A stretch of 64,000 bases of DNA, from NCBI GenBank assembly GCA_018242045.1, contig JAFECR010000014.1, forward strand, positions 106,850 to 170,849, in the 5' to 3' direction. Under the pieces are notes generated by a model that worked only from the letters and a program-made list of their open reading frames with translations, did not search any database and had not been told where the DNA came from. The DNA is from Pseudomonadota bacterium (GTDB lineage: Bacteria > Pseudomonadota > Gammaproteobacteria > Berkiellales > Berkiellaceae). The position numbers and the translations under genes were made by a program. Shown here in pieces: positions 19,324 to 30,243 of the stretch (the stretch's first letter is position 1; every line of letters starts with the position of its first letter).

Positions 19324-20085
19324 CTAAACCGATTTAATATTTAAGCGTTCATCTTGCAATTGAATGCAAGCAGGTTGTTTCCAACAAGTTTCTTTAAGAT
19401 CCTCGCTGAGTCTGTATTGACCTGCAATTGAAACAAGTTCGGCCTCTAAACTTTTGCAAAATATCATGGCATCTTTATCGCCCATAACACCTGCAAGTGC
19501 CCTACCTCGTAAAGTGCCATAGACATGGATGTGGCCATCAGCAAGCAATTCTGCCCCGTGGCTTACTGAAGCTAATACGACAAGATCTCCTCCTTGGGCA
19601 TAAATTTGTTGACCAGATCGAACTGGTTGCGTAATCAGTCGAGTGTTTGTTCCATTTGATTCGCTTTGTGTTTCCTGCTCTTCTTTTGTTTCTTGCTCTT
19701 GGGTCGACGTTGTATCTTTGCGATCTGTTTTGTTCTTTTTTGTAAAAATTTTTTCTTCAGGAAAAACAGCCATCCCTTCTTTTATTGCTGCCTCCCTTAG
19801 TCCTGGGTTTGAGCCTCTTACCCCAATGGGGATCAATTTTTTGGCTTTTAATGCATGAATTAATAATGAAAGATCCATTGCTTCAAAAGGAGTTTTTAAT
19901 TTCTGTAAGTCAACAATAATGGGGGCAAAAAGAAAGAAATTCGGGGCTTGTTTAATTTTCTCATCTATAGCGAAAGATAAAGATTCAAGATCTAAAGATG
20001 TCAGCTGAATGGTAGTCAGGGTAAACATGCCACCTTTTAAAGTCATAACAGTATTACTTTTGCTTAATGTAGCTTGCGTACTCAT
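19324..20085 (-). CDS. minC: Septum site-determining protein MinC
   Basis: This 253-residue protein has the MinC N-terminal domain (residues ~10-110), a charged Gln/Glu/Thr-rich linker (~120-150) and the C-terminal beta-helix (QQIYAQGGDLVVLASVSHGAEL, GHIHVYGTLRGRALAGVMGD) that binds MinD. It inhibits FtsZ assembly away from midcell. It is the first gene of minCDE. The linker is longer than in E. coli but the two domains are intact. Confidence 0.95.
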   Translation of the reverse strand: MSTQATLSKSNTVMTLKGGMFTLTTIQLTSLDLESLSFAIDEKIKQAPNFFLFAPIIVDLQKLKTPFEAMDLSLLIHALKAKKLIPIGVRGSNPGLREAAIKEGMAVFPEEKIFTKKNKTDRKDTTSTQEQETKEEQETQSESNGTNTRLITQPVRSGQQIYAQGGDLVVLASVSHGAELLADGHIHVYGTLRGRALAGVMGDKDAMIFCKSLEAELVSIAGQYRLSEDLKETCWKQPACIQLQDERLNIKSV

Positions 20086-20149
20086 AGTTCGCCAAAGTTA
20101 TCCTTTGCTATTTCCACCCTAACACACTCGTAGTGTTATTTGGTATAGC

Positions 20150-22645
20150 TTAATTTAATAAATGATCTTGTCCTAAGTTTTCATCCGTCTGTTTTTTTTT
20201 AAAAACAACGGAATCTTTAGGTTGTAACAGTTTGTGTGTTAACTCATCATTAGAGAAATCATCAACAGCAATGATATCCTGAATTAAAGCATCGAGATGA
20301 TTAAGATCTGCTGCTTCTTCCGAATTTATTAATTTTGCTTGTAATGCACTCGCGATAGCTTGTTTAAAAGGAGACTCTGATAACTCATTTGACTTAATAG
20401 CGTTAAAGAGTCGTTTTAGCAAAGGCTCTAAACGCACTGTTTCTTGAAACGCATTATTAAGCATTGCATAAGCATCATTTTTTTGAACAGAAATAAAAAT
20501 GTTGCCGCCAAGTCGGGTTCTTGCTGCATTTACATTAACTAGAATTTCGGAGATAGCTTTGTTTAAGTGATCCTTAGGAAAATGCGCAGGCTTGCCAAAA
20601 GGCATGATCAAAAACCTTAAAGCAAAACTCAACATACGTTGTGGTAAATTGTCAAGTAATTCATCCATCGTTTGCCAAAACCTTGCTAAACAATAATCTA
20701 AGCACCATTTAACAAGCGGCAAATCGCTTTGGTGCTCTCCTTGATCTTGATGGTGCTTTAATACGCTTGACATGAGATACATCATCGAGAGTAGATCGCC
20801 AAGACGTGCAGATAAGGATTCCTTAAATTTTAATTTTCCGCCAAAAATGGCCATCACTACGTCTGCGGTTAAAGCAAAAGCACTACTGGCCCTAGCCAAT
20901 TGTTGAAAATAAGATTTTGTTGGTAGCGCTGGGCTTTTTGCTAATTTTGCGAAGGTGATCCCGTGAACAAAGGATCTTGCTGCATTTGAAAAGGTATAGC
21001 TTAGATGTTGGCTTAAGAAATGCTCAAAATCTTGATGATTATCATATCGAACGGCTTGCATTTCTTTTAAAATAAAAGGATGACAACGAATAGCGCCTTG
21101 GCCGAAAATAATCATGTTTCTTGTCAGAATATTGGCCCCTTCCACTGTTATCCCAATAGGTACGCCATGAAAAGCGCTTGCAAGATAATTCAGCGGCCCC
21201 ATCATCACGCCTTTGCCGCCATGGATATCCATCACATCATTTGCAATTTTACGACCAAGTTCAGTGACATGGTACTTAGAAATTGCCCCAGGAACGGAAG
21301 GCTTTTCACCTGCATCGATAATGGCCACGGTTAAACAGCGCACAGCTTCAGACATATAGGTAAAACCACCAACTCTTCCTAGTACTTCTTGTATACCTTC
21401 AAAAGAAGAGAGCGGATTTTTAAACTGGCGACGAATAAGGCAGTAAGCGCCCGCCGCCAAAGCAGCTGCTCTGGCGCACCCTGCGCTTGAAGAGGGTAGG
21501 GAGATAGCGCGGCCAGCAGAAAGACATTCAACAAGCATGCGCCAACCTTGTCCTGCCATTGCAGGGCCACCAATTATCCAATCAAGTGGAATAAAAACAT
21601 CTTTTCCTTGTGTTGGTCCATTTTGAAAAGGCGTTGCTGCAGGCAAATGGCGTCTGCCAATAGTAATGCCAGATAATTGTGTTGGGATTAAGGCACAAGT
21701 GATCCCCAGCTCTTTTTTGTCTCCAATCAATGACTCAGGATCGTATAATTTAAAAGCCAATCCAAGCAAAGTTGCAATGGGTGCGAGTGTGATGTAACGC
21801 TTATTCCAGTTTAGCTTAATGCCGATGATTTCCTTGCCTTCAAAACGCCCCATGCAAATGATGCCGCTATCGGAGATGCTGCCTGCGTCCGATCCTGCTT
21901 CTGGCCCGGTGAGTGCAAAGCAGGGAATTTCTTCGCCGCTAGCAAGGCGGGGTAAGTAATAGTCGCGTTGTTGATCGGTGCCATAATGAAGCAAGAGTTC
22001 AGCAGGCCCCAAGGAATTAGGGACAGCAACAGTAGAAGCTAAGGTAAGGCTGCGTCCTGCGAGTTTGGCTAATATTTCTGAATGCGCAAACGCACTAAAA
22101 CCTTTACCGCCATACTTTTTAGGAATAATGAGAGCAAAAAAGCCCGCCTCTTTGAGGAATTGCCATGCAGCTTGAGGTAAATCAAAATCTTGATGCGTAA
22201 TTTCCCAATCTTTGATCATCTCACACAATTGATCGACAGGGCCATCCATAAAGGCCTGTTCTTCTTCGCTTAGTTTCGGCGTAGGAATGGTTAATAGTTT
22301 TTCCCATTGAGGATCACCAGAGAAAAGCTCTGCTTCCCAGCCCACGGTACCCGCTTCTAATGCGACCCTTTCCGTTTCAGACATTGTGGGGAGTGATTTT
22401 TTCATAAAATTAAAGGCTGGATTGAGAAGATAACGTTTACGATACTCAGGGTGGTTAAGATAAAATGCCATAGCGGCATAAGCAGCCCATAGGATAAAGA
22501 GGCCAAACCAAGAAAGTTGGGAAAGAAAGGTCGTAATGACTAACCCCACACCAATGACAATGGTAGCTACAACGCGAGATGCGCGTACAAACGCCAACGT
22601 GGTCAAGCCACCTAGCCAACAAATTAACCAAAGCACGGTGCTCAT
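20150..22645 (-). CDS. fadE: Acyl-CoA dehydrogenase, FadE type
   Basis: This 831-residue protein has the long FadE layout: N-terminal membrane helices (~1-45), the acyl-CoA dehydrogenase N domain (IPKKYGGKGFSAFAHSEILAKLA), the middle domain (CFALTGPEAGSDAGSISD) and the C domain (DIHGGKGVMMGP), then the FadE-specific C-terminal extension. It introduces the first double bond in beta-oxidation using FAD and probably acts at the inner membrane. With the fadD-like gene nearby the locus has two fatty acid degradation steps. Confidence 0.95.
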   Translation of the reverse strand: MSTVLWLICWLGGLTTLAFVRASRVVATIVIGVGLVITTFLSQLSWFGLFILWAAYAAMAFYLNHPEYRKRYLLNPAFNFMKKSLPTMSETERVALEAGTVGWEAELFSGDPQWEKLLTIPTPKLSEEEQAFMDGPVDQLCEMIKDWEITHQDFDLPQAAWQFLKEAGFFALIIPKKYGGKGFSAFAHSEILAKLAGRSLTLASTVAVPNSLGPAELLLHYGTDQQRDYYLPRLASGEEIPCFALTGPEAGSDAGSISDSGIICMGRFEGKEIIGIKLNWNKRYITLAPIATLLGLAFKLYDPESLIGDKKELGITCALIPTQLSGITIGRRHLPAATPFQNGPTQGKDVFIPLDWIIGGPAMAGQGWRMLVECLSAGRAISLPSSSAGCARAAALAAGAYCLIRRQFKNPLSSFEGIQEVLGRVGGFTYMSEAVRCLTVAIIDAGEKPSVPGAISKYHVTELGRKIANDVMDIHGGKGVMMGPLNYLASAFHGVPIGITVEGANILTRNMIIFGQGAIRCHPFILKEMQAVRYDNHQDFEHFLSQHLSYTFSNAARSFVHGITFAKLAKSPALPTKSYFQQLARASSAFALTADVVMAIFGGKLKFKESLSARLGDLLSMMYLMSSVLKHHQDQGEHQSDLPLVKWCLDYCLARFWQTMDELLDNLPQRMLSFALRFLIMPFGKPAHFPKDHLNKAISEILVNVNAARTRLGGNIFISVQKNDAYAMLNNAFQETVRLEPLLKRLFNAIKSNELSESPFKQAIASALQAKLINSEEAADLNHLDALIQDIIAVDDFSNDELTHKLLQPKDSVVFKKKQTDENLGQDHLLN

Positions 22646-22838
22646 TTCTTCTCCCTAAATGATGTGCTGATTGATAAGTAAACTATCTCGCAAAGACACA
22701 TTAAACGTCAAGGGCTCCCAAAACCTACGTGCTTACGCTCCAAATGCAATTTAAAAATATTTAAGTCATAATGATTTCAGTTAACCAAAGCCTTAAAATT
22801 AGTTTCCAAAATAACTAAGCAAAAAGAGAGTTGAATTG

Positions 22839-24284
22839 ATGAAACGCAAACTAGCTCTATATGGTGTATTAATAGCGGTTATTATTTGTGGACTTCCTTT
22901 TGTGACGGGTATATTGGTTGAGGTAAAATTTAAAGAAGTCATTAACGTACTTGAAGAAATTGATTCAGTACCCGCAACAATTAAATTGGTTGATTATAAA
23001 AGAGGGTGGCGTAAATCCCATGCAACAACCAAAATAACGATTTATAATAATCGCAACAAAAAAGCCCCTCCCTATATACTCATGTTGGAGCATGAAATCC
23101 GACATGGGCCTTTTGTGCAACAAAAAGACAATGATTATAAAGATTGGCATTTTGCAAGAGCCTTGATTCATTCTAAATTATTAATTAATGAAGAAGCTAA
23201 AAAAATCTTACTGACGGAAGTTGGTCAAACAGAACTTTTCAACATTAATAGTGAAATGACGATTGAAGGCATTGTTAAAATTCATATCGATAGCCCAACT
23301 TTGCAATTAAAAGAGCAAGCCAATACCCAGAGAACAGCTTGGAAGGGATTGCAGGGAGATTGGGTATTGAGTGCAGATATGAAGCGTCTCGTTGGTAAGG
23401 TAGTCTTGCCAGGCCTTGATTTTGATCTTAATCATAAACACATTCTGCTCAACAACGTTACTTATGACACTGAGTTTACTAAAGTGGCGCCAGGTTTGTG
23501 GCCTGGAAAATTTGCTGTAACTTTCGATAATCTTGTATATGAAGACTCGCAGCAAAACTTTAAATTTAACATCAATAACACCAATCTGCGTGGGGGGATG
23601 GAATTTCATGAGTCACAAGCTTATTTGATCGGCTTGTTAAACATCGAAAAATTAGTGCTTAATGATAAAGAATATGGGCCAATCGTTTACTCAAACACAC
23701 TAAAGCGTATTGATGCTAGTGTTGTTAAATCTTTTTTAGGCTTGCACCGTAAAATACTGACTCAAGAGTCACTTCAAACTTCCACACTGCAATTTTTGAT
23801 TGGCACGTTGCCAGATCTGCTTAGGACGCGGCCTGAGTTTAGTATTGACAATTTGCAAATTGAAACACCTAAAGGGCAGATTACAGGGCAGTTAAGGATT
23901 GCAGTGGGTGGGCCTCATGTTGCTAATACAACCTCTGAAATTTTACAATCGCTTGCAGCAAAAGCATCAATAACATTGCCAAAATTGATTTTACGAGAAT
24001 TATTAACGTATGTTTATACAAGTGATGCAGTTATTGCTAATGAAAAAGCTAAAAATACGCTTGCTGAGGCGGAAAAATCTGGCATAAATAGTGCTAATTT
24101 ACCAAAAGTATTAACGGATGCAGAGTTAAGTCAGCAAGTAGAAAATAGCGTTAATACCACATTGGCTACATGGTTAAATCAAAAGATCTGGCTAGAAAAA
24201 GATCAATACTATTTTACCAACATTGAAGTTAACCAAGGTAAGTTCCTCGTCAATGGTCAAGCGCTTTCTAAGGTGCCATTTTAG
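22839..24284 (+). CDS. YdgA-like DUF945 family protein
   Basis: The ATG at 22839 (AAGAGAG upstream) is preferred to the adjacent TTG. The ~481-residue product has one N-terminal membrane anchor (LALYGVLIAVIICGLPFVTG) followed by a long periplasmic region rich in short beta strands. The start VKFKEVINVLEEI and LVDYKRGWRKSHATTKI match the DUF945/YdgA family, whose function is not established. Its 3' end overlaps by 4 bp the stop of the convergent F-box/LRR gene. Confidence 0.8.
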   Translation: MKRKLALYGVLIAVIICGLPFVTGILVEVKFKEVINVLEEIDSVPATIKLVDYKRGWRKSHATTKITIYNNRNKKAPPYILMLEHEIRHGPFVQQKDNDYKDWHFARALIHSKLLINEEAKKILLTEVGQTELFNINSEMTIEGIVKIHIDSPTLQLKEQANTQRTAWKGLQGDWVLSADMKRLVGKVVLPGLDFDLNHKHILLNNVTYDTEFTKVAPGLWPGKFAVTFDNLVYEDSQQNFKFNINNTNLRGGMEFHESQAYLIGLLNIEKLVLNDKEYGPIVYSNTLKRIDASVVKSFLGLHRKILTQESLQTSTLQFLIGTLPDLLRTRPEFSIDNLQIETPKGQITGQLRIAVGGPHVANTTSEILQSLAAKASITLPKLILRELLTYVYTSDAVIANEKAKNTLAEAEKSGINSANLPKVLTDAELSQQVENSVNTTLATWLNQKIWLEKDQYYFTNIEVNQGKFLVNGQALSKVPF

Positions 24285-26266
24285 GCGATCCAGCTGAACT
24301 TAGTTTTTGCTTCTTGAAAAACCGCATCTTTTGCGCTATTGCGCGCGATGTCTTTAAGAGGGGCCACTTTTTTACAGGCATTAATTTCAAATTGTTTGAA
24401 TTGAAGCCGTTGAGCTTGAGGCGCAAGGTTTTCAAAAGATTTGAGATGATGGATAAAAGCTTGTCCGGTTGATGTGGAGAATTGTTTTGCGAGAGCGCTT
24501 AATTGTTCATCGCAAGTTTTATGCTGGACATGGTTAAAGGTAGTTCTAGTTACCCTTCCTAAGCAATACAGCCCCGAGATAACGAAAGAAACAGTTAAGC
24601 CGGCAGCAATAGAGAGCATAAATAGCACAGTTTTGGTGATGCTTATTTCAAGCCCTATCTTTAATAATAAGGCTGTAATATAGGTAAAGCCACCACCAAA
24701 GGCAACCAATAAACTTGTTAAGATAAAACTACTCAACATAAGAAAAATAAACCCATTTTTATTATGAGGTTTCGTTGGTGAAGGGAGGGGTTTTAAAGGT
24801 TGAGGAGGAAGAGCAGGAGGTGAAGGTAGTTTTGCTTTTTGTTGCCCTAGCATTTCGTTGAATTTGATAAAACCTGGAAATCCTTTATTGATACAGTTGT
24901 TAGTTACGGTTCGGATTATTTCTGAAGGCACCGCCGTTATATAATTTTGTTGAAACTGAATTTCTACTAAACTTGTGCAATTGCTTAACGGGGTTGGTAA
25001 GGCGGTTATCTCATTATTGTCACATCTTATTGAAAATAACAGTTGGCAATTACCGAGAGTATCAGGCAAAGTTTTAAGCTTATTATGCCCGCATAATATA
25101 TGTGCTAATGTTGGGATATCACCCAAAGATTCTGGTAAGACTTCTAGCAGATTGTCTTGACAATATAGCGAGTTTAAGTTTTGGCACTCGCCAATGGTGG
25201 GGGTTAAATTCGTTAGTTGATTACTTTCGCAATGTAGCCATGCTAAATTTTCACATTTTTTTAACGAAGGCAGCGATGTTAGCTTATTTTTGCTGCAATC
25301 TAACGTGTGAATTTTTTGGCACTCACTAAGTGATTCCGGTAATAATTCCAGTTGATTTTTGTCACAATATAAGGCCTCTAATAATGTACAATCGCCAAGC
25401 GCGGTTGGTAATGTTTTCAGTCGGTTTTTGTAACAAAATAGCTTTTTTAATGCCGAACACTTGCAAAGTGATTCAGGTAAAGATTGAATTTGATTTCTTG
25501 CGCAGTCTAAAATTTCTAGAGCAGCGCAGTTGCCAAGTGTTTCGGGTAAGGCTTTTAATTGATTACTATTGCAATTAAGCTCTACTAACGCTAAACAATG
25601 ACCAAGTGTTTCAGGTAAAGTTTTTAATTGATTACCAGCGCATTTGAGCGTTTGCAAAGCAGAACAATGACCAAGAGAAAAAGGTAATGATTTTAAAAGA
25701 CCAGTTTGACAAATGATAGTTTGTACCTCTTTCCAATAATCTTGATACTTTGCATCACTAAATAGAGCTTCTGGAAATCGTGAAATTGGTAGATAAGAGA
25801 AATAAAGTGTTGTGCTATTGACATTGATACAAGAGCTAATCAAACCGATATTGAAACTTTCAATGGCCTGATGTCTTTTTTCTAAGACTTCTAGTGTGAT
25901 TTGATTGCTCTTAGTCTGATTATAAATTTCTAGAAGTTTAATCCTTTGATCTTTGGCTATTTCGAATTCGATCAAATGTTCCTTTTCTTTTAATAAAGAA
26001 ATTATTTCTTCTTCTTGTTCTTTGGCAAGCCGTGTAAATTCTGCGATAAAGCGTTCATAAGCCCAGTTCAGATTTGTTTCTTGAGGAGGAAGCGTTGAGA
26101 TTTGCAGATCCAATGCTTTTAAGCGATTAAGAAAAGGCATCATTATTTCGTTTGATGTAGCTGCAATATTAAATGCTTGACAGGTAAGACGCAAAGCAAA
26201 AGCTTCTTCTTGTGAGAGAAAACTAAAGATTTTTTGTACATGATCTGGGGCAAGAACGTTTAGCAT
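24281..26266 (-). CDS. F-box / leucine-rich repeat membrane protein (candidate host-directed effector)
   Basis: This 661-residue protein opens with an F-box-like motif (LAPDHVQKIFSFLSQEEAFALRLTCQAFN, residues ~4-33), as found in subunits of eukaryotic SCF ubiquitin ligases. A charged helical or coiled-coil region follows (~45-140), then about a dozen 22-24-residue LRRs of the form LxxLxCxxNxLxxLPxxLGxC (~185-475). Next come a Pro-rich linker, two or three membrane helices (~520-590) and a helical tail ending KKVAPLKDIARNSAKD. The tail is shared with the protein at 17340. F-box plus LRR suggests recruitment of host ubiquitin machinery; secretion is inferred. No Sec signal peptide is seen. Confidence 0.75.
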   Translation of the reverse strand: MLNVLAPDHVQKIFSFLSQEEAFALRLTCQAFNIAATSNEIMMPFLNRLKALDLQISTLPPQETNLNWAYERFIAEFTRLAKEQEEEIISLLKEKEHLIEFEIAKDQRIKLLEIYNQTKSNQITLEVLEKRHQAIESFNIGLISSCINVNSTTLYFSYLPISRFPEALFSDAKYQDYWKEVQTIICQTGLLKSLPFSLGHCSALQTLKCAGNQLKTLPETLGHCLALVELNCNSNQLKALPETLGNCAALEILDCARNQIQSLPESLCKCSALKKLFCYKNRLKTLPTALGDCTLLEALYCDKNQLELLPESLSECQKIHTLDCSKNKLTSLPSLKKCENLAWLHCESNQLTNLTPTIGECQNLNSLYCQDNLLEVLPESLGDIPTLAHILCGHNKLKTLPDTLGNCQLLFSIRCDNNEITALPTPLSNCTSLVEIQFQQNYITAVPSEIIRTVTNNCINKGFPGFIKFNEMLGQQKAKLPSPPALPPQPLKPLPSPTKPHNKNGFIFLMLSSFILTSLLVAFGGGFTYITALLLKIGLEISITKTVLFMLSIAAGLTVSFVISGLYCLGRVTRTTFNHVQHKTCDEQLSALAKQFSTSTGQAFIHHLKSFENLAPQAQRLQFKQFEINACKKVAPLKDIARNSAKDAVFQEAKTKFSWIA

Positions 26267-26351
26267 TTTGATCTCTGGTTGCTAAATAATATATAGTTGG
26301 TAAGTTTATCATAATGGCTGCTAACTTTAAAACTTAGTCTGTTAAATATGT

Positions 26352-28922
26352 TTAAGCAGACAGATCGCACAGCGCCTTAATTTCATATAATTTTTCTAAT
26401 GCTGCTTTGGGGCTGAATTCATCTGGATTCATTGCCTTTATATTATCCATTAATTTTTGCCAATTTTGCGAGGGTGTTTTAGTGGGTTTTATCTTTTCTG
26501 GTAAGGTGAGGGGATGTTTTTCAAAACTGTGTAACATTTTTTGTGCAATTTGCAGCACAGGTTTTGGCATGCCGGCCAATTTGGCAACTTGTAAACCATA
26601 ACTTTTGTTGGCAGGACCCGTTTCTACCTTATGTAAAAATATCAAATTATCTTCATATTCTTTGGCATCGAGATGGACATTTTGGCAATTTGATAATTCT
26701 TTGCATAAATCGACCATTTCAAAATAATGAGTAGAAAATAAAGTAAAAGCACGGATGCGTGCGCTTAAATCATAGGCACATGCCCAAGCTAGTGCTAACC
26801 CATCAAAGGTACTGGTACCGCGGCCGATTTCATCCATAATCACCAAACTTTTAGACGTGGCATAATGTAAAATATTGGCCGCCTCAACCATTTCTACCAT
26901 AAAAGTAGATTGACCTTTGGCCAAATTATCACTAGCACCAATTCTGGTAAAAATTCTATCGATGGGGCCAAGTGTTGCAGATTGAGCACTTACATAACTC
27001 CCGATATATGCCATCAGTGTAATCAGTGCTGTTTGACGCATATAGGTGGATTTCCCCCCCATATTGGGTCCTGTTATCAATAAAGTGGATGTTGCTTGAT
27101 CTAAAGAAACATCATTGGGAATAAAAGGTTCTTCCAAAACTTTTTCCACAATGGGATGACGGCCATTGATAATGCTGATTTTTTCTTCTTTACTTAATTT
27201 TGGACAATGATAATCATTGCTATTGGCACAGTATGCGAGGGCATTTAGGACATCGATGTTTGCTAAAATATGCGCACTTTGTTGCATGTCTTTAAGATCG
27301 GTGAGTAAGGTTTTAAGCAATTCTTCATAAAGCATTTTCTCACGCGCAAGCGCTTTTTCATTGCTTGATAATACCTTTTCTTCAAAAATTTTGAGTTCTG
27401 GTGTGATATAGCGCTCAACATTCTTAAGCGTTTGTCTTCGCAAATATTCTTTGGGGGCATGCAAAGATTGTTGGCGGCTTAATTCGATGTAAAACCCATG
27501 AATACGATTATAACCAACTTTGAGTGTATTGAGTTTTGTGCGTGCTTGTTCTTTCTTTTCTAGTTTTTGCAAAAAACTATCGGCATTTTGACTTAAAGCT
27601 CTTAATTCATCTAAGGTTTCATCATAGCCATTGGCAATAACACCACCTTCTCTGATTACCATTGGCGGATTGTCTATAATGGCTTTTTTAAGCAACGCGC
27701 AAATTTGAGCGTGGGGTTTTAGATCATCCAACATTTCTTGTTTGAAAGCATTATTTTTTTTAAGCAAGGTTTTAATTTTAGGGATCTGCTCCAGGCTTTT
27801 TTGCAATTTAACCAGATCTCTTGGTCTTGCGCTTTGCAAGGCAACTCGCGCTAAAACGCGCTCTATATCTCCAACTTGTTTAAGCAAATTTTGGAGTGCT
27901 TCTATTGTTTTTGATTCAATTAAAGCACCAATAGCGTTATAACGCGCTTGCAGTTCAACGGTATCACTGAGTGGTCGATGCAGCCATCTTGCCAATAAAC
28001 GGCTGCCCATGGGGGTGGCGTTTTGATCTAAAATCGCAAATAAGGTATTTTCTTTACTGCCTTGCAAATTTTGGGTTATTTCTAAATTTCGCAAAGTATG
28101 TTGATCAACCTGCAGATAATCTTCTGTTTTTTCAACGCTGATTTGATGAATGTGAGGTAACTGGGTGCGTTGTGTTTCGTTAGCATATCGTAATAAACAG
28201 CCTGCAGCACTGATTGCAACTTTAAGATTTTCACATTCAAAAGCTTTTAAGTTTTTGGTATTAAATTGTAAGCAAAGTTGTCTTGTTGCCGTAACTGTGT
28301 CGAAATCCCATTTTGGGCGTTTATGAATTAAGCTTTGTTGATTTAATTCTACTATAAAGGGAAATTGCTCATCCACCAAAAGTTCTGCAGGATTAAGGCG
28401 TGCTAATTCGGTTTGTAAAGCACTAAATGAATCCACTTCTTGCACCACAAATCGTCCACTGCCGAGCTCTAAACTGGCTATGCCAAAAGTAGGTTTCGCA
28501 TAGCAAATGGCCACCAGCAAAACAGCCGTTTTTGCTTCTAGTAAAGCCTCATCGGTTACGGTACCTGGCGTTAAAATGCGCACCACTTGCCTTTCTACGG
28601 GTCCTTTACCATTAGGCTCACCAATTTGTTCGCAAATAACCACCGATTGCCCTGCTTGTAATAACTTAGCTAGGTAATTGTCAGCAGCATGAAAAGGAAC
28701 GCCTGCCATCGGAATTGCTTTACCTTGCGATTGTCCACGAGCTGTGAGTGTAATATCTAAAAGGGCAGCAGCTTTTTTGGCATCATCAAAGAAGAGTTCG
28801 TAAAAATCTCCCATGCGATAAAATAATAAATGGTGTGGATGTTGGGCTTTGATAGAGAGATATTGTTGCATCATGGGAGTGTGTGCTGATGCCGTGGCTG
28901 TTTCTTTTTGATTTTTTGTCAT
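26352..28922 (-). CDS. mutS: DNA mismatch repair protein MutS
   Basis: This 856-residue protein is full length. The mismatch-binding Phe-x-Glu lies in [13 protein letters not shown]. The ATPase core has Walker [16 protein letters not shown], the [22 protein letters not shown]alker B/signature and FSTHYFEM. It recognises mismatches and recruits MutL. It is divergent from recA with about 200 bp between. Nothing is unusual in the sequence. Confidence 0.97.
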   Translation of the reverse strand: MTKNQKETATASAHTPMMQQYLSIKAQHPHHLLFYRMGDFYELFFDDAKKAAALLDITLTARGQSQGKAIPMAGVPFHAADNYLAKLLQAGQSVVICEQIGEPNGKGPVERQVVRILTPGTVTDEALLEAKTAVLLVAICYAKPTFGIASLELGSGRFVVQEVDSFSALQTELARLNPAELLVDEQFPFIVELNQQSLIHKRPKWDFDTVTATRQLCLQFNTKNLKAFECENLKVAISAAGCLLRYANETQRTQLPHIHQISVEKTEDYLQVDQHTLRNLEITQNLQGSKENTLFAILDQNATPMGSRLLARWLHRPLSDTVELQARYNAIGALIESKTIEALQNLLKQVGDIERVLARVALQSARPRDLVKLQKSLEQIPKIKTLLKKNNAFKQEMLDDLKPHAQICALLKKAIIDNPPMVIREGGVIANGYDETLDELRALSQNADSFLQKLEKKEQARTKLNTLKVGYNRIHGFYIELSRQQSLHAPKEYLRRQTLKNVERYITPELKIFEEKVLSSNEKALAREKMLYEELLKTLLTDLKDMQQSAHILANIDVLNALAYCANSNDYHCPKLSKEEKISIINGRHPIVEKVLEEPFIPNDVSLDQATSTLLITGPNMGGKSTYMRQTALITLMAYIGSYVSAQSATLGPIDRIFTRIGASDNLAKGQSTFMVEMVEAANILHYATSKSLVIMDEIGRGTSTFDGLALAWACAYDLSARIRAFTLFSTHYFEMVDLCKELSNCQNVHLDAKEYEDNLIFLHKVETGPANKSYGLQVAKLAGMPKPVLQIAQKMLHSFEKHPLTLPEKIKPTKTPSQNWQKLMDNIKAMNPDEFSPKAALEKLYEIKALCDLSA

Positions 28923-29119
28923 AGGGTCTTCTAATTTTAGTTAATTTTCAAAATTCATTTTTATGCTTGCAAATTGGTTGCAAAGTATCAAAAGCAAAGC
29001 TAGATTGATTATGGTAACAAAAATTATCACTTGCAGACGGTAGTGTGCGATAATAAGTCACATTTTCAATAGTTTTGGTTAATTATCTTAATCTTAAATT
29101 TGGTTTAGGGGCAAACACC

Positions 29120-30226
29120 ATGGATGATAATAAAAAGCAAGTATTAAATGCAGCATTATCACAAATTGATCGTCAGTTTGGAAAAGGTTCAGTTATGTGG
29201 CTGGGCGATAAAGGCGCCATAGCCGATATTGAAGCTATTTCCACAGGTTCGTTGGGGCTTGATATCGCACTTGGGATCGGGGGTTTACCACGGGGACGAA
29301 TTGTTGAGATTTACGGGCCGGAATCTTCAGGTAAAACCACCTTAACACTGCAAGTGGTGGCAGAGTGTCAGCGCATGGGAGGCGTTGCGGCTTTTATTGA
29401 TGCGGAGCATGCCCTTGATCCTATTTATGCAGAAAAGCTGGGTGTAAAGTTAGATGAGTTATTAATTTCTCAACCGGACACAGGTGAGCAGGCACTAGAA
29501 ATTGCTGATACATTGGTTCGTTCTGGCGCAGTCGATCTTCTTATTATCGATTCGGTCGCGGCACTGACTCCTAAAGCCGAAATTGAAGGTGAAATGGGCG
29601 ATCATCATGTTGGATTGCAAGCACGTCTGATGTCGCAAGCACTCAGAAAACTTACCGGTAATTTAAAACGAGCTAATACCTTGGCTATTTTTATTAACCA
29701 GATCCGTATGAAAATAGGCGTGATGTTTGGCAGCCCTGAAACAACCACCGGCGGGAATGCTCTCAAGTTTTATTCTTCGGTACGGTTGGATATTCGTCGC
29801 ACGGGCTCCATTAAGAAAGGTGAAGAAGTCATGGGAAGTGAAACCCGTGTCAAAGTGGTGAAAAATAAAGTGGCGCCACCCTTCAAACAAGCTGAATTTG
29901 AAATCCTATATGGTGAAGGTATTTCTCGCTTAGGTGAAGTTGTTGAACTGGGCGTCAAATTAGGATTTATTGAGAAATCTGGCGCTTGGTATAGCTATGA
30001 GGGTAATCGTATTGGTCAAGGTAAAGAAAATACACGCCAATACTTAAGCGACAATCCTAAAATAGCAGCAGATCTAGAAGCCAGGATCCGCGAGAAATTG
30101 CTCACGCCGCAGGCGCGAACCAATCCGCAAGCGGGGTCGGCTTTACCTAAAGAAGAAATCAAAGCGAAAATTGCTAAAGCCAAAAATGTGGTTGAAGCTG
30201 GTGATTTTGCTGAGGAAGAAGTTTAA
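29120..30226 (+). CDS. recA: Recombinase RecA
   Basis: The ATG at 29120, 8 bp after AGGGG, gives 368 residues starting [26 protein letters not shown]. Motifs are Walker [36 protein letters not shown] (loop L1 side) and [22 protein letters not shown] (loop L2). It forms the strand-exchange filament and is the SOS co-protease. No intein is present. recX follows 17 bp later. I saw no convincing LexA box upstream. Confidence 0.98.
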   Translation: MDDNKKQVLNAALSQIDRQFGKGSVMWLGDKGAIADIEAISTGSLGLDIALGIGGLPRGRIVEIYGPESSGKTTLTLQVVAECQRMGGVAAFIDAEHALDPIYAEKLGVKLDELLISQPDTGEQALEIADTLVRSGAVDLLIIDSVAALTPKAEIEGEMGDHHVGLQARLMSQALRKLTGNLKRANTLAIFINQIRMKIGVMFGSPETTTGGNALKFYSSVRLDIRRTGSIKKGEEVMGSETRVKVVKNKVAPPFKQAEFEILYGEGISRLGEVVELGVKLGFIEKSGAWYSYEGNRIGQGKENTRQYLSDNPKIAADLEARIREKLLTPQARTNPQAGSALPKEEIKAKIAKAKNVVEAGDFAEEEV

Positions 30227-30243
30227 GCCAGTGCCTTTTCGTT

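Noticed and set aside
24474..25578. Several plus-strand open frames opposite the LRR gene
   Set aside because: They are antisense shadows of repetitive LRR codons without start signals or domains.
28923..29119. LexA box or clear promoter between mutS and recA
   Set aside because: Short repeats such as TTGCAAA/GTTGCAAA are present, but none fits the CTG-N10-CAG consensus with correct spacing.
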